Of a stretch of DNA of 64,000 bases, positions 42,056-51,436 are shown piece by piece (position 1 is the first letter of the stretch; each line of letters opens with the position of its first letter). The notes beneath the pieces are model-generated. The model was not told the origin of the DNA. It searched no databases and saw only the letters and a list, made by a program, of their open reading frames with translations. The stretch lies in contig NZ_JAHTBK010000001.1 in the NCBI RefSeq assembly GCF_020177575.1, positions 2,291,875-2,355,874 on the forward strand, read 5' to 3'. Position numbers and translations under genes: made by a program. This stretch comes from Hasllibacter sp. MH4015. GTDB taxonomy: Bacteria > Pseudomonadota > Alphaproteobacteria > Rhodobacterales > Rhodobacteraceae.

Positions 42056-44356
42056 ATGGCCTTTACTGCTGACAGCCTGAAAGACGGCAATATCTGCGTC
42101 ATCTGGGTTGACGACATGATCGACGTCTTCACCTGGCGCGACACCTTCGGCCTGACGATCCAGACCCCGCATCTCGACCGCCTCATGGCCGAGGGCACGC
42201 GCTTTACCAACGCCTACGCCTCCGTCCCGCTCTGCGCGCCGTGCCGGGCGGAACTGGCCACCGGCATCTCCCCCTTCCGCTCCGGCCTCGTCGATCTCAA
42301 CCGCTTCTGGCGCGACATCTATCCCCCCGAAAAGGCGTGGCAATACGACCTGCGTCGCGCGGGATTCTACAATTTCACCACCGGCAAGGTGGACAGCAAT
42401 TACAAACCCATGCCCGAGGAATACCGCCGCATCCTCTTTCACGAGGAACCGGCGGCCGAGGACAAGGGCCGCCGCCGCGACGTGCATCATTACCTCGACC
42501 GTGGCCCCGGCATCCGCGGCGTGGGCCACCCCTATGATGCAGGCGAACAGGATGACCGCTTCTACGATTTCCACGTCGCCCAGAACGCCATCGACTTCCT
42601 CGCCCGCGCCGATTCCGGCAAGCGCAACCTGATCCAGCTCGGCTTCAAGCATCCGCACTACAACCTGATCGCGCCCGACCGCTTCTATCGCCAATACGAC
42701 CCGGCCCAGATCGTCTGGCCCTCCATCGCCGCGCCGGAGGATTACTTCGGCCCGCAACCCGGGTTTGCAGTCTACGAGGCCGCCTATATCGCCAACGGCG
42801 TCTGGACCCCGGAACGCGCGGGCGACCAGGCCTGGCGCGAGGTCGTGCGCGCCTATTTCGCCTGTATCTCCCATGTGGATCACGAGATCGGGCGCTTCAT
42901 GGACGCGCTCCGCACCTCGCCGCTCGCCGCCAACACAACCGTGATTTTCCTCAGCGACAATGGCTTCAACCTCGGCAACCACGACAGCTTCCACAAGATG
43001 AGCCAGTGGGACTCAGCGGCTCACATCCCCCTCGGCATCTGGCACGCGGATATGGACCCGGGCGAGGTCTCCCTCCCCGTTTCGCTGCACAATATCCCGA
43101 AGACGATCATGGAACTGGCGGGCCTGCCGCCGCGCCCGGACTGGACGTCGGGCCAATCCCTCCTGCCGCTGATCGACGACAGTTTCGGCACCTATGACCA
43201 GACGAAATCCCCCGTCACCTGCGTCTTCGGCACCCTTTCCGTCCGCCCTTCGGTCGAGGGGCTCAGCCAATTCCGCTACTTCCGCTACCCCAACGGCGAA
43301 GAGCATATCTATGATCTTGTAGAAGATCCCGGAGAGACCACGAACCTCGTCGACACCGCGCCGCTCGACGCGCTCCGCGATGAATTGGTGCGCGGGTCGC
43401 TGGACCTGGGCCTCGACCTGCGCGGCTTCGAAAACCCCGCCGATGGCGTAAACGCCATGATGGCCGTCGACGGCTCCGTCGTGCTGGCCGGGGGCCGGGC
43501 GGACAACGATTACTGGGCCTATGGTGCGGATGCCGAAAAGATCGTGGAGGAGAAGGACGGCGGCACCGATACCCTGTGGTACATGGCCGGCCCCGACGAT
43601 TACATTCTCCATTGCCCTGCAAATATTGAAAAAATCCGCATCGCCACCGTCGTCTCCCGCAAGGAGGAGGCGCCCAAGGACGGCGCCCTGCGGGAGGGCA
43701 AGCGCATCCGCATCGTCGCCCATCCCGACAGCCCCATCGAATTCGAAACTTCCGAACGGGTGGAGGTCGACGTGACCGGCTCCACCGGCGATGACGTGAT
43801 GATCGGCCCCAAGCACGGCTCCGCCACCTTCTACGGCGGCGCGGGCAACGACTTGATGATCGCCAAGTCCAAACAGGCCAACCGCCGCAACGCGTTTTTC
43901 GGGGAGGAGGGCAACGACACCCTCCACGGCGGCCCGGGCCGCGATACGCTCGACGGCGGCACCGGCGACGACGTGATCCACGGCTATTCCGGGCGCAACA
44001 ACATCTATGGCGGCCACGGCAACGACGTGATCCACGACGGAGAGGGGGCAAGCACCATCGACGCGGGGCCGGGCCGGAACGTTCTGGTGCTCGGCGAAGG
44101 CGACCACGAGGTGCTGACCGGCTCGGGCGTGACAGAAATCACATCAGAGCCGGGCGCGAAGGTCTTCAAACCGTCCTATGGTGGCGTGACCATTATCAAC
44201 GGCTGGCGAGCGGACCAGACCTACGACCTCAGCGCCTGGCCGAATGCGCCGACCATCACCCAAACCGGAGACACAATCCGCCTGCGCTGTGGCCTCTCGA
44301 TCGTCGAGATCAAAGGCGCCCCAGAGGGCACCGATATCACCGCCCAACTCGCGTGA
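42056..44356 (+). CDS. Sulfatase with C-terminal RTX calcium-binding repeats
   Basis: A 766-residue protein. Residues 10-470 are a type I sulfatase. The formylglycine motif C60-A-P-C-R64 is followed by AELATG, metal-site IWVDD is near 17-20, and FLSDNGFNLGNHDSFHK lies around 305. Residues about 590-690 carry RTX nonapeptides (GGAGNDLMI, GEEGNDTLHGGPGRDTLDGGTGDDVIHG). There is no N-terminal signal, as expected for type I secretion. It probably removes sulfate esters from an extracellular algal or own polysaccharide. The secretion genes are not in the window. Confidence 0.85.
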   Translation: MAFTADSLKDGNICVIWVDDMIDVFTWRDTFGLTIQTPHLDRLMAEGTRFTNAYASVPLCAPCRAELATGISPFRSGLVDLNRFWRDIYPPEKAWQYDLRRAGFYNFTTGKVDSNYKPMPEEYRRILFHEEPAAEDKGRRRDVHHYLDRGPGIRGVGHPYDAGEQDDRFYDFHVAQNAIDFLARADSGKRNLIQLGFKHPHYNLIAPDRFYRQYDPAQIVWPSIAAPEDYFGPQPGFAVYEAAYIANGVWTPERAGDQAWREVVRAYFACISHVDHEIGRFMDALRTSPLAANTTVIFLSDNGFNLGNHDSFHKMSQWDSAAHIPLGIWHADMDPGEVSLPVSLHNIPKTIMELAGLPPRPDWTSGQSLLPLIDDSFGTYDQTKSPVTCVFGTLSVRPSVEGLSQFRYFRYPNGEEHIYDLVEDPGETTNLVDTAPLDALRDELVRGSLDLGLDLRGFENPADGVNAMMAVDGSVVLAGGRADNDYWAYGADAEKIVEEKDGGTDTLWYMAGPDDYILHCPANIEKIRIATVVSRKEEAPKDGALREGKRIRIVAHPDSPIEFETSERVEVDVTGSTGDDVMIGPKHGSATFYGGAGNDLMIAKSKQANRRNAFFGEEGNDTLHGGPGRDTLDGGTGDDVIHGYSGRNNIYGGHGNDVIHDGEGASTIDAGPGRNVLVLGEGDHEVLTGSGVTEITSEPGAKVFKPSYGGVTIINGWRADQTYDLSAWPNAPTITQTGDTIRLRCGLSIVEIKGAPEGTDITAQLA

Positions 44357-44712
44357 TCTGGCCCAACCCGTAGGGCGGGACTCGTCCCGCCGCTCGTAGC
44401 TTGGGTGCAACCCACCACTCGCCACCCCAACGTATAGCGCAAAGCCCCGCCATCGACGGGCCTCGGTTCGGCGATCAAGCAGCAGCGCTATGGCAGTTTA
44501 TACCAGCCAAGCCTTTCTACCTCATGAGCGGAGCATCTAGCTCAACCAAATCGCCGGGCCGTGGGGAGGCCCGACGATAGCGGGGCGGCTCCGCCGCTGT
44601 TAACCCGCTGGGTGCGTTGCACGAACCGTAGGGCGGCACTTGTCCCGCCACCCCATTTACGCCGCAATCCCCTGATATTTTCGTGGCAAGAGCAAACGAA
44701 GCACGCACACTC
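44357..44712. repeat. Gap with REP-like palindromic repeats
   Basis: This 356-bp gap holds no gene. It contains two copies of a palindromic unit CCGTAGGGCGG...CCCGCC, at 44368-44391 and 44626-44649, plus a nearby hairpin GGGTGCAACCC at about 44402-44412. A third copy of the unit lies at 32871-32893. They are GC-rich stem-loops of the REP or extragenic-palindrome kind. The first may also end the sulfatase transcript. Confidence 0.6.
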
Positions 44713-44952
44713 ATGGCAGAACTCACTGACGTCCTTTGGTCCACATTCGGACTTCTCTACGCCCTTCTGCCATTTGTCACTCTGGCGGCAGGTTTGACTC
44801 TCCTTGTTAGGTTCTTAGCCTTGCTCATATTGAATGCAGACGCGGTTCCCCGGCTCATTCGCGGTCACGCCGCGGGAAAAGACCGGAAGCTGATTTTCTC
44901 ATTTGTCTTTGGATGGGCATTGCTCGCGATGACCCCAGTTCTTGTCTCATGA
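44713..44952 (+). CDS. Small two-TM membrane protein
   Basis: A 79-residue protein with hydrophobic segments at about 8-38 and 62-78 joined by a basic loop. The frame is open from a GTG at 44683, and I prefer ATG 44713. It overlaps the next small gene by 4 bp (ATGA), so the two are co-translated. No family recognised. Confidence 0.5.
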   Translation: MAELTDVLWSTFGLLYALLPFVTLAAGLTLLVRFLALLILNADAVPRLIRGHAAGKDRKLIFSFVFGWALLAMTPVLVS

Positions 44953-45173
44953 CTGTGCCTGATGTCAGTCAAATCCTGAATGTTGTCGTATTTCTTCTGT
45001 TCGTTGGCGGCATCTTGGACGCGTCCCGCACCTATCTCCAAGTATTCAAACGCTATGGCGGGTTTGAAAATTTCCTACCCAGCCACCTCGCCGCCACGCT
45101 CTTCAGCTTCTTTCGCTTCGCCTTGTACTTCTTCGCGGCCGCCGTCGTTTTCGCCATCGCCGGACGAATTTAG
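44949..45173 (+). CDS. Small two-TM membrane protein
   Basis: A 74-residue protein with membrane segments at about 9-24 and 52-71 and a charged middle (ASRTYLQVFKRYGG). It starts on the ATG that overlaps the preceding stop. The pair looks like a two-subunit membrane unit. Function unknown. Confidence 0.5.
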   Translation: MTVPDVSQILNVVVFLLFVGGILDASRTYLQVFKRYGGFENFLPSHLAATLFSFFRFALYFFAAAVVFAIAGRI

Positions 45174-45422
45174 GCGATGGGGCAAGTTGAAAGCTGATGT
45201 CCTGCAAGCCATCCCAAATCCCTAACAAACCCTTAACACCCACACCCCTTTCCCAACAAAACCAATATCTTAACCCCCTTGCTCAACCTTGAGCAGCCCC
45301 ACCCCCTCCTCCTTCTCCCCTAAAACCCTTTGCCTTGCCGCCCCCAATCGGCGAAAACGGTCCCCAAGCAAGCGCGGGGCACGAACCCCGCCCAACCCGA
45401 GCAGCAAACAAAGGCCAGCCCA

Positions 45423-46232
45423 ATGGACCTCTCCCGTCGCCCCGTCGCCTCCCTCTGGATCGGCGAACGCCTGCAATATCTCAACCAGCTCTGCCTGAAA
45501 TCGCACCTGCGCCACGGCCATCCGGTGACGCTCTACTGCACCGATGAGCTTCAGAACGCGCCCGAAGGGGTGGAGGTGCGCCCGGCCTCCGAGATCATGG
45601 AGATCGACATGAAGATCGTGGAGGAGACCTCGGCCTCCTTCCTCTCCAACGTCTTCCGCTACAAGATGATCCAGAAAACCGGCGCGGTCTGGATCGATTG
45701 CGACGCCTTCTGCCACGCCCCCTTCCCCGATGAATGGGAGCATATCTACGCCGGCCACGGGATGCGCGGTGCGCTGAATTGCGGCGTCGTGGGCATTCCG
45801 CAGACGGGTGAGCTGATGGACCAGTTGCTCGACTATTACGACAACCTTCCCGACTTCCCGCCCTGGTGGAACGACCGCCAGAAGCGCCGCATGGGCCGGC
45901 AGGACGAAAAGCTCCCCCTCGCCGTGCGCATCTACAAGACCGAGCGTACCGCGTTCGGCCCCCAGGCCTTCACCCATTTCTGCCGCGCCACGGGCAACAT
46001 CGACCGCGCCATGACGTCCGATGTCCTCTACCCCGTGCCGTTCCAGCTCAACGACATCTTCTACGACCCTCATGGCCGCGTGGAGGGGTGGTTCACCGAC
46101 GATACAGTCTCCGTCCACCTCTATACCAACGGCACGAAACCCTGGTGGCGCAAGAACCCGCCACTGGAAAATTCCTATGCCTGGCGCATGTGCCAGGAGG
46201 TTGGGATCACGCCGGAGGATGCGTTGGAATGA
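45423..46232 (+). CDS. Glycosyltransferase with DXD motif (GT32/alpha-1,4-galactosyltransferase-like)
   Basis: A 269-residue protein from ATG 45423. The frame is open further upstream, but that part is low-complexity. VASLWIGERLQYLNQLCLKSHLRHGHPVTLY and the metal site WIDCDAF (about residue 101) are typical of GT32-like enzymes and capsular glycosyltransferases. It opens a run of five glycosyltransferases, and its stop overlaps the next start. Confidence 0.72.
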   Translation: MDLSRRPVASLWIGERLQYLNQLCLKSHLRHGHPVTLYCTDELQNAPEGVEVRPASEIMEIDMKIVEETSASFLSNVFRYKMIQKTGAVWIDCDAFCHAPFPDEWEHIYAGHGMRGALNCGVVGIPQTGELMDQLLDYYDNLPDFPPWWNDRQKRRMGRQDEKLPLAVRIYKTERTAFGPQAFTHFCRATGNIDRAMTSDVLYPVPFQLNDIFYDPHGRVEGWFTDDTVSVHLYTNGTKPWWRKNPPLENSYAWRMCQEVGITPEDALE

Positions 46233-47383
46233 GCGTCACCGACGCCGCCCCTGACCTTGCGCTGGACTTCGATCCGGCCACGCCCATCGAGTGGACGCCG
46301 GAATGGCACAGCGACGTGACGCTTGTGCCGTGGAGTGCAGAGGGCGACCGCGGCGCGCGCCGCTCTGCCGGGCTGTTCGATGCCAAAGGGGCCTTCATGG
46401 AGGCCGGGCATTGCTGGCGCTACCCCAGCGGACCGATCACGTTGGAGCCGCAAGCGCCCGAGGTCACGGACAAACCCGAACGCCTGACCGGGCGGTGGCT
46501 GTTCGGGGGGCTCTTTTACGGGCATTTCGGCCATTTCCTGTGTGAGACGACCTCCCGCCTCTGGGCGCTGGACCGGCTTGGGCCGATTGCCGGGATCGTG
46601 TTCTACCCAAAGCAGAAGCTGACCCATGAGCGCCGCCAATACCGCCACCAGCTCCCCTTCTTCGCGGCCATGGGCCTGACCGAGGACAAGGTGCAGATCC
46701 GCGCGCCGCAAAAGCCCGTCATCATCGACCAGATCGCCGTGCCGCCCCCCGGTTTCGGGATCGAGGGCATGATCGAGGGACGCCCGGACTATCGCGCCTT
46801 CATGCACGAAAACCTGGGCCGCGGCGTGGCGGCGGGCGGCGCGAGGAAACTCTACATCTCCCGCTCGCGGCTTCCGGCCAAACGCGGCTCCGTCCTATTA
46901 GAAACGCTGGTGGAGGAGCGGATGGAGAAGGCGGGCTACGCCATCTTCCACCCCCAGGACCACGACATCGCGGACCAGATCGCCGCCTACAAGGCCGCCA
47001 CGCATATCGTGTCGCTCGATGCGTCCTCCCTGCACCTGGCCGCGATGGTGGTCCCTGCCGAGACAAAGGTCGCCATCATCAATCGTGGCCCGTCCAACAA
47101 TATCGAGGATTACATCGCTCAATTCACCCGCTGGCAGGGCCGCGCGCCCACCCGGATCGAGGCGGTGACGGGCTTCTATTTCCCCGAAGGCCACCGCGTG
47201 AAAAAACGCGAAACCCATGCGGTGCTTGACCTATGCGCCGTGGGCGCTGCGCTCGCCCAGGCCGGGTTCCTGCCCGCCAAGACCAGATGGACAGCCGCCG
47301 CACCGGCCCGGATCAAGGCCGCCGTGGCGGAGACGTCCCAACGGGTCGAAATGCCCCTCGTCCATCATCCGGTAGAAGGCTGA
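46229..47383 (+). CDS. Family 61 glycosyltransferase (DUF563)
   Basis: About 384 residues from ATG 46229, which overlaps the previous stop (ATGA). GT61 hallmarks: GGLFYGHFGHFLCETTSRLWAL, KLYISRSRLPAKRG, and SLDASSLHLAAMVVP near 270. GT61 enzymes are inverting transferases, often for polysaccharide backbones. Confidence 0.82.
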   Translation: MSVTDAAPDLALDFDPATPIEWTPEWHSDVTLVPWSAEGDRGARRSAGLFDAKGAFMEAGHCWRYPSGPITLEPQAPEVTDKPERLTGRWLFGGLFYGHFGHFLCETTSRLWALDRLGPIAGIVFYPKQKLTHERRQYRHQLPFFAAMGLTEDKVQIRAPQKPVIIDQIAVPPPGFGIEGMIEGRPDYRAFMHENLGRGVAAGGARKLYISRSRLPAKRGSVLLETLVEERMEKAGYAIFHPQDHDIADQIAAYKAATHIVSLDASSLHLAAMVVPAETKVAIINRGPSNNIEDYIAQFTRWQGRAPTRIEAVTGFYFPEGHRVKKRETHAVLDLCAVGAALAQAGFLPAKTRWTAAAPARIKAAVAETSQRVEMPLVHHPVEG

Positions 47384-47387
47384 ACCG

Positions 47388-48257
47388 ATGGCCAAGCAGC
47401 CGATCTGCGCAGTCACCCATGTGCGCCACGAACATGACTTCCTTGAGAAATGGATTGCCCATTATGCACCGATTGTCGGCGGGCGCGAAAACCTCTTCGT
47501 GGTGATTGACGGTGACGATTGGGAGCCGAAGGTGGACCTTTCGGGCATCGACACCGAGGTGATCCTCGATGCGCCCCGCCGCCGGATCAAGAACGACCGC
47601 TTCATGGCGAAGCTGATGTCGGGCCGCGCCAATGATTTGCGCAAGACCTATGACAACGTGATCCGGGGCGATGTGGACGAATACGTGGTGATCGACCCCG
47701 AGGCAGACCTCGATTGGGACGACGCCCTGAAGGAGCAGGTGGAGGCCGGGTACATCTTTGCGCTTGGCTGCGACGTGGTGCAGGGGCCGAAGGAAAAGAA
47801 GCCGGTCGACCGCACGAAACCGATCCTGGGTCAGCGCAAATGCGGCTATATCGCGGATCGCTACACCAAGCCTTTTGTGATCAGCCGCTGGAACAATTGG
47901 GCGGGCGGGGCCCATCGCCTCATCAACCGCCCGGTGGAGATTTCCAATCATTTCGTCCTGTTCCACATGGCGCTGGCGGATCAGAATATCGCCCAGGAAC
48001 GCATGGATGCGCGGGGCGGGACCGACCAGCATCGCAGCTTCGTGGGCCACCAGACGGACCGTTTGAACGCCATCGCCGATGATGGCCTCGCCAAGCCCCT
48101 GGACTGGGAGGAAGCGCGCAGGATCGGGATGGAGGAATTTCCGGTGGAGCCCGAAGATGGCAGCCCGGCCCCCCGCCCCCGCCCGTCGCGCGACCCGCGC
48201 AACCTCGAACAGGGGTTGCCGGTGCGCATCCCCGACCGTTTCTTCGGCCTGACCTGA
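47388..48257 (+). CDS. Glycosyltransferase, GT2-like (Glyco_tranf_2_4 type)
   Basis: A 289-residue protein: AVTHVRHEHDFLEKWIAHYAPIVG at the N-terminus, and a DVDEYVV metal site near residue 96. C-terminal SNHFVLFHM. The last 35 residues are proline- and arginine-rich. It starts 5 bp after the GT61 gene. Confidence 0.72.
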   Translation: MAKQPICAVTHVRHEHDFLEKWIAHYAPIVGGRENLFVVIDGDDWEPKVDLSGIDTEVILDAPRRRIKNDRFMAKLMSGRANDLRKTYDNVIRGDVDEYVVIDPEADLDWDDALKEQVEAGYIFALGCDVVQGPKEKKPVDRTKPILGQRKCGYIADRYTKPFVISRWNNWAGGAHRLINRPVEISNHFVLFHMALADQNIAQERMDARGGTDQHRSFVGHQTDRLNAIADDGLAKPLDWEEARRIGMEEFPVEPEDGSPAPRPRPSRDPRNLEQGLPVRIPDRFFGLT

Positions 48258-48262
48258 ACGCC

Positions 48263-49135
48263 ATGGGCTTCACCGTTGCCACCATCGCGCGCGAACCCTG
48301 GTCGATCCTGAACCGGTTCCTGCGCTGGCATCTGGACCAGGGCGCGGATCGGATCGTGCTCTACCTTGACGATCCCGACGATCCCGCGATCCCGCACTTG
48401 CAGGGAGAGCCTCGGATCGACGTGCGCCCCTGCACGCCCGCCTATTGGTCCGCCGCGCGCCTTTCGCCGGATGCCCGCTTCGTGCGCCGTCAACGCCATG
48501 TCCTGTCGGAGGCGTATCACGAATTGAGCGATGGTTGGCTTGAGGTCGTCGATGCCGATGAGCTGATGTGGTTCCGCGACCGCCCGATCGGCGACGTGCT
48601 GGACGCGCTTCCGGCTGACGCAATGTCGCTGCGGGTGTTGAGTGCGGAGGAGGTGCGCCTGCCCGGCGGGGCGCAGGCTTTCCGCACGCCCATCGACCGG
48701 CCCCGCGTCAATGACATCTACGGGGCGGATGCGGATTTGCTGCGCATCCGTTTTGGCCTTGTCTACCACCCCGAGGGCAAGAGCTTTCACCGCGCGGGGC
48801 AGAGCGGGCTGAACATGAAGCTGCACTGGGCGCAGGATGCGGACGGCAATCGCACCCCCGGCCCGGTCATGGCGGCGGCGGACCGGGCCTATCTGCTCCA
48901 CTACGCGGCACCCGATTATGAGGCCTGGCGGGCGAAGGTGGATTGGCGCGCGGGGGCCCACGGATTCTCGCAACCGATGAAGGACCGACTGGCCGAAATC
49001 GCCCAAAGCGACGATCCGGAGGCCGGGTATCGCGCCCTCTACGATCGGCTCCACAGCCTGACCGAGGCGCAGGCGGCGATGCTGGAAGAGGCGGGCGGCT
49101 TGCTGCGGGATCAACCGCCCCTGCCGGAGCATTAG
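48263..49135 (+). CDS. Glycosyltransferase, GT2-like (Glyco_tranf_2_4 type)
   Basis: A 290-residue protein: TIAREPWSILNRFLRWHLDQGADRIVLY, with the metal site VVDADELMW near 95. The C-terminus has YLLHYAAPDYEAW. It follows the previous gene by 5 bp and precedes the next by 3 bp, so all five act from one transcript. Confidence 0.72.
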   Translation: MGFTVATIAREPWSILNRFLRWHLDQGADRIVLYLDDPDDPAIPHLQGEPRIDVRPCTPAYWSAARLSPDARFVRRQRHVLSEAYHELSDGWLEVVDADELMWFRDRPIGDVLDALPADAMSLRVLSAEEVRLPGGAQAFRTPIDRPRVNDIYGADADLLRIRFGLVYHPEGKSFHRAGQSGLNMKLHWAQDADGNRTPGPVMAAADRAYLLHYAAPDYEAWRAKVDWRAGAHGFSQPMKDRLAEIAQSDDPEAGYRALYDRLHSLTEAQAAMLEEAGGLLRDQPPLPEH

Positions 49136-49138
49136 GTC

Positions 49139-50323
49139 ATGGGCGGGCACACGATCCTCACCATGATGAAGGACGAAGCGCCGTTCCTGCTGCACTGGAT
49201 CGCCCATCACCGCCTGATCGGATTCGACCGGATCGTCGTCTTCACCAATGATTGTTCCGACGGAACCGACGCGATGCTGGACCGGTTGGCGGAATTGGGG
49301 GAGGTCGTGCACCACCGGAATATCCTGAAAGCCGGTGACAAGCCGCAGCCGATGGCCCTGCGCCGGGCGGGCAAGCTGGTGGAGGTGATGGAAAGCGACT
49401 GGCTGATCGCGCTGGATGTCGATGAATATTTGTCGATCAAGGCGGGCGATGGAACGCTGCCCGCCCTTCTGGACAACGCGCCCGAGGCGAACGGCTTTGC
49501 GCTCACATGGCGGATGATGGGATCGAACGGGCGAACCGACTGGGCGGATTTGCCGGTGACGGAAGCTTATCAAAAGGGCGCGCCGGACCTTTTTCGCAAG
49601 GGCTGGGGGGTCAAGACGCTGTTCCGCCCATTTGACAACATGAAGCTTGGCATCCACCGCCCGACCGTGAAGGGCAAGGATAAATCCGCGCTCCACGATC
49701 TTCGCTGGGTCAACGGATCGGCCAAGCCCATGACCCGCGCTTTCATGGAAGGGATGTGGCGCTCGTCGCTGGCCACGCTCGGCTATGCCCATGCCGAAAT
49801 CGCCCATTTCGCCACCCAATCGCACGAGGCGTTCCTGAAACGCGGGGTGCGGGGCAACGTGAACAACAAGGCGGGCAAGTACGACGCCACCTATTACACG
49901 ATCTTCGACCGGAACGAGGCCCCTCAGACAAACCTGGCCCGGTTCGCTGGGGCGACGCGCACCCGCGTCGTCGAATACCTCTCCGATCCGATCCTCGCCG
50001 ATCTTGCCGCGCGGGCGGAGGCGTGGCACGCGGCTGCGCTCGACACGCTCCGCAAGGCACCGGATTACGGGGAGAGGATGGCGGCATTGCAAGCCGCAAG
50101 CGCGGTCCCGTTCGAGGCGCTGGACGATGTGCTGTTCCCGCAGCCGCTGGCGCCCGCAGGCAAAAGGATCGTCGCCGACATGCAGGCCAAGGGGATGCCG
50201 GACCGCCAGATCGCGCGGGCGGTCGCCCAATCGGTCAGCCGGGTCGAAGCGCGGCGGGATGCGGCGGATGCGGCGGAATTGCGGGCGCGCGGCGTGACGC
50301 CGGATTACGGGGATTGGCCCTAA
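49139..50323 (+). CDS. Glycosyltransferase, GT2-like (Glyco_tranf_2_4 type)
   Basis: A 394-residue protein with TMMKDEAPFLLHWIAHH, VFTNDCSDGTDAML, metal-site LDVDEYL, KGWGVKTLFRPFDN, LGIHRP and RGNVNNKAGKYDATYY. These blocks match the N-terminal domain of the fusion protein at 37939-39795, a clear paralogue. The C-terminal 60 residues are helical, with SRVEARRDAADAAELRARG. Its stop overlaps the convergent DUF1178 gene by 4 bp. Confidence 0.8.
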   Translation: MGGHTILTMMKDEAPFLLHWIAHHRLIGFDRIVVFTNDCSDGTDAMLDRLAELGEVVHHRNILKAGDKPQPMALRRAGKLVEVMESDWLIALDVDEYLSIKAGDGTLPALLDNAPEANGFALTWRMMGSNGRTDWADLPVTEAYQKGAPDLFRKGWGVKTLFRPFDNMKLGIHRPTVKGKDKSALHDLRWVNGSAKPMTRAFMEGMWRSSLATLGYAHAEIAHFATQSHEAFLKRGVRGNVNNKAGKYDATYYTIFDRNEAPQTNLARFAGATRTRVVEYLSDPILADLAARAEAWHAAALDTLRKAPDYGERMAALQAASAVPFEALDDVLFPQPLAPAGKRIVADMQAKGMPDRQIARAVAQSVSRVEARRDAADAAELRARGVTPDYGDWP

Positions 50324-50763
50324 TTCGCCTTGCCGCCGGGCGGCATCGGCAGCGGCAGGATCGGCACCCCATCCTCGACAAGCGCCTTCGCCTCCTCCGG
50401 GCCCGCGGTGCCGTGGATCGCCTTTTCCGGCACATCGCCCAGATGCATCGCCCGCGCCTCTCGCGCGAAATTCGCGCCCACATCGGTCGAATGCTTCTCC
50501 ACATGGGCTCGCATCGCGCGCAACAGCTCCTCCGCCGGGTGGGTCGGCTGACTGAGGGGTCCGGGCGTCTCCGCCATTGTCGTCACGCCGGTGTCGTCGG
50601 GCGCGCTGACCTGCGGGGCCATCATCGCTTTGCGCACGTCCGCCCCGCCGCAGATCGCGCAGGTCACAAGACCCCGTTCGGCCAGGCCATCGAAGGCTTG
50701 GGCCGACTGGAACCAACTCTCGAACCGGTGCCCTTGGGCGCATTTAAGCGAATAGCGGATCAT
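50320..50763 (-). CDS. DUF1178 family protein
   Basis: A 147-residue protein, MIRYSLKCAQGHRFESWF with a CxxxH and CAIC zinc-ribbon pair, then the conserved tail HLGDVPEKAIHGTAGPEEAKALVEDGVPILPLP. Widespread in alphaproteobacteria. Function unknown, probably a small zinc-binding regulator. Confidence 0.88.
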   Translation of the reverse strand: MIRYSLKCAQGHRFESWFQSAQAFDGLAERGLVTCAICGGADVRKAMMAPQVSAPDDTGVTTMAETPGPLSQPTHPAEELLRAMRAHVEKHSTDVGANFAREARAMHLGDVPEKAIHGTAGPEEAKALVEDGVPILPLPMPPGGKAN

Positions 50764-50808
50764 GTCATCTGAGGATTTATGCGTTTGCGCGTCTTCATCA
50801 AGGCGCCA

Positions 50809-51324
50809 CTAGCGCAGAAGGTCGAGCGTGAACGTCTCCAGGATCTGCTTCAGCTCCGGCTCAGACACCCGCGCGGCCGCCTTTTTCGGGCTCATCCACT
50901 TGCGCCGCCGTTCGCCCGCCTCCGGGTATTCGTCGTCCAGACGCTTCACCTCCAGCGCGAAGACGGCGACGATCACCGGCAGCGACAGGTCCTCGTCCAG
51001 CCATTTGCTGTAGGAATAGAGCCCGACGCAGCGGTCATGGACCTTGCCGCGCGCGCCCGCCTCCTCAAACGCCTCCTGGGCCGCCGCATCGGCCGGGGCC
51101 ATGCCTTCGATCGGCCAGCCCTTGGGAATGATCCAGCGCCCCGAATCGCGGGAGGAGACGAGCAAGACCTCGATCCCCTTGGCCCCCTTCTTCTTGGTCT
51201 TGGACACCCGGAACGGGATCGCGCCGAATTGGGTCCGCGTCTCGCGCTTGGCCGCGCCCATGGCCAGAACGGGCCGGGGCGGCGTCGATTTGGGAAGGGG
51301 TGCGGGCGCTTTCGACTTTGCCAT
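50809..51324 (-). CDS. Nudix hydrolase
   Basis: About 171 residues from ATG 51324. The frame is open further but without a signal. The Nudix box GWPIEGMAPADAAAQEAFEEAGARG is recognisable, with Gln in place of the usual Arg before EAFEEAG. Preceding RWIIPKG is typical of the diphosphoinositol/dinucleoside polyphosphate subgroup. It would hydrolyse a nucleotide-linked diphosphate. Confidence 0.85.
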   Translation of the reverse strand: MAKSKAPAPLPKSTPPRPVLAMGAAKRETRTQFGAIPFRVSKTKKKGAKGIEVLLVSSRDSGRWIIPKGWPIEGMAPADAAAQEAFEEAGARGKVHDRCVGLYSYSKWLDEDLSLPVIVAVFALEVKRLDDEYPEAGERRRKWMSPKKAAARVSEPELKQILETFTLDLLR

Positions 51325-51436
51325 GGCCGCTTCATCGCACGGCGACGCCCCCCTGCGCAATCGTCCCGGCGGATGTTGACCCGACACAACGGGGCGATAC
51401 CTTTCGCCCCAACCCCAGCCCAAAGGCCGACCGCAC

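Noticed and set aside
47981-50743. 920-codon open frame on the minus strand
   Set aside because: Antisense to three recognisable glycosyltransferases. Arg/Ala/His-rich composition and no motif indicate a shadow of GC-rich coding DNA.
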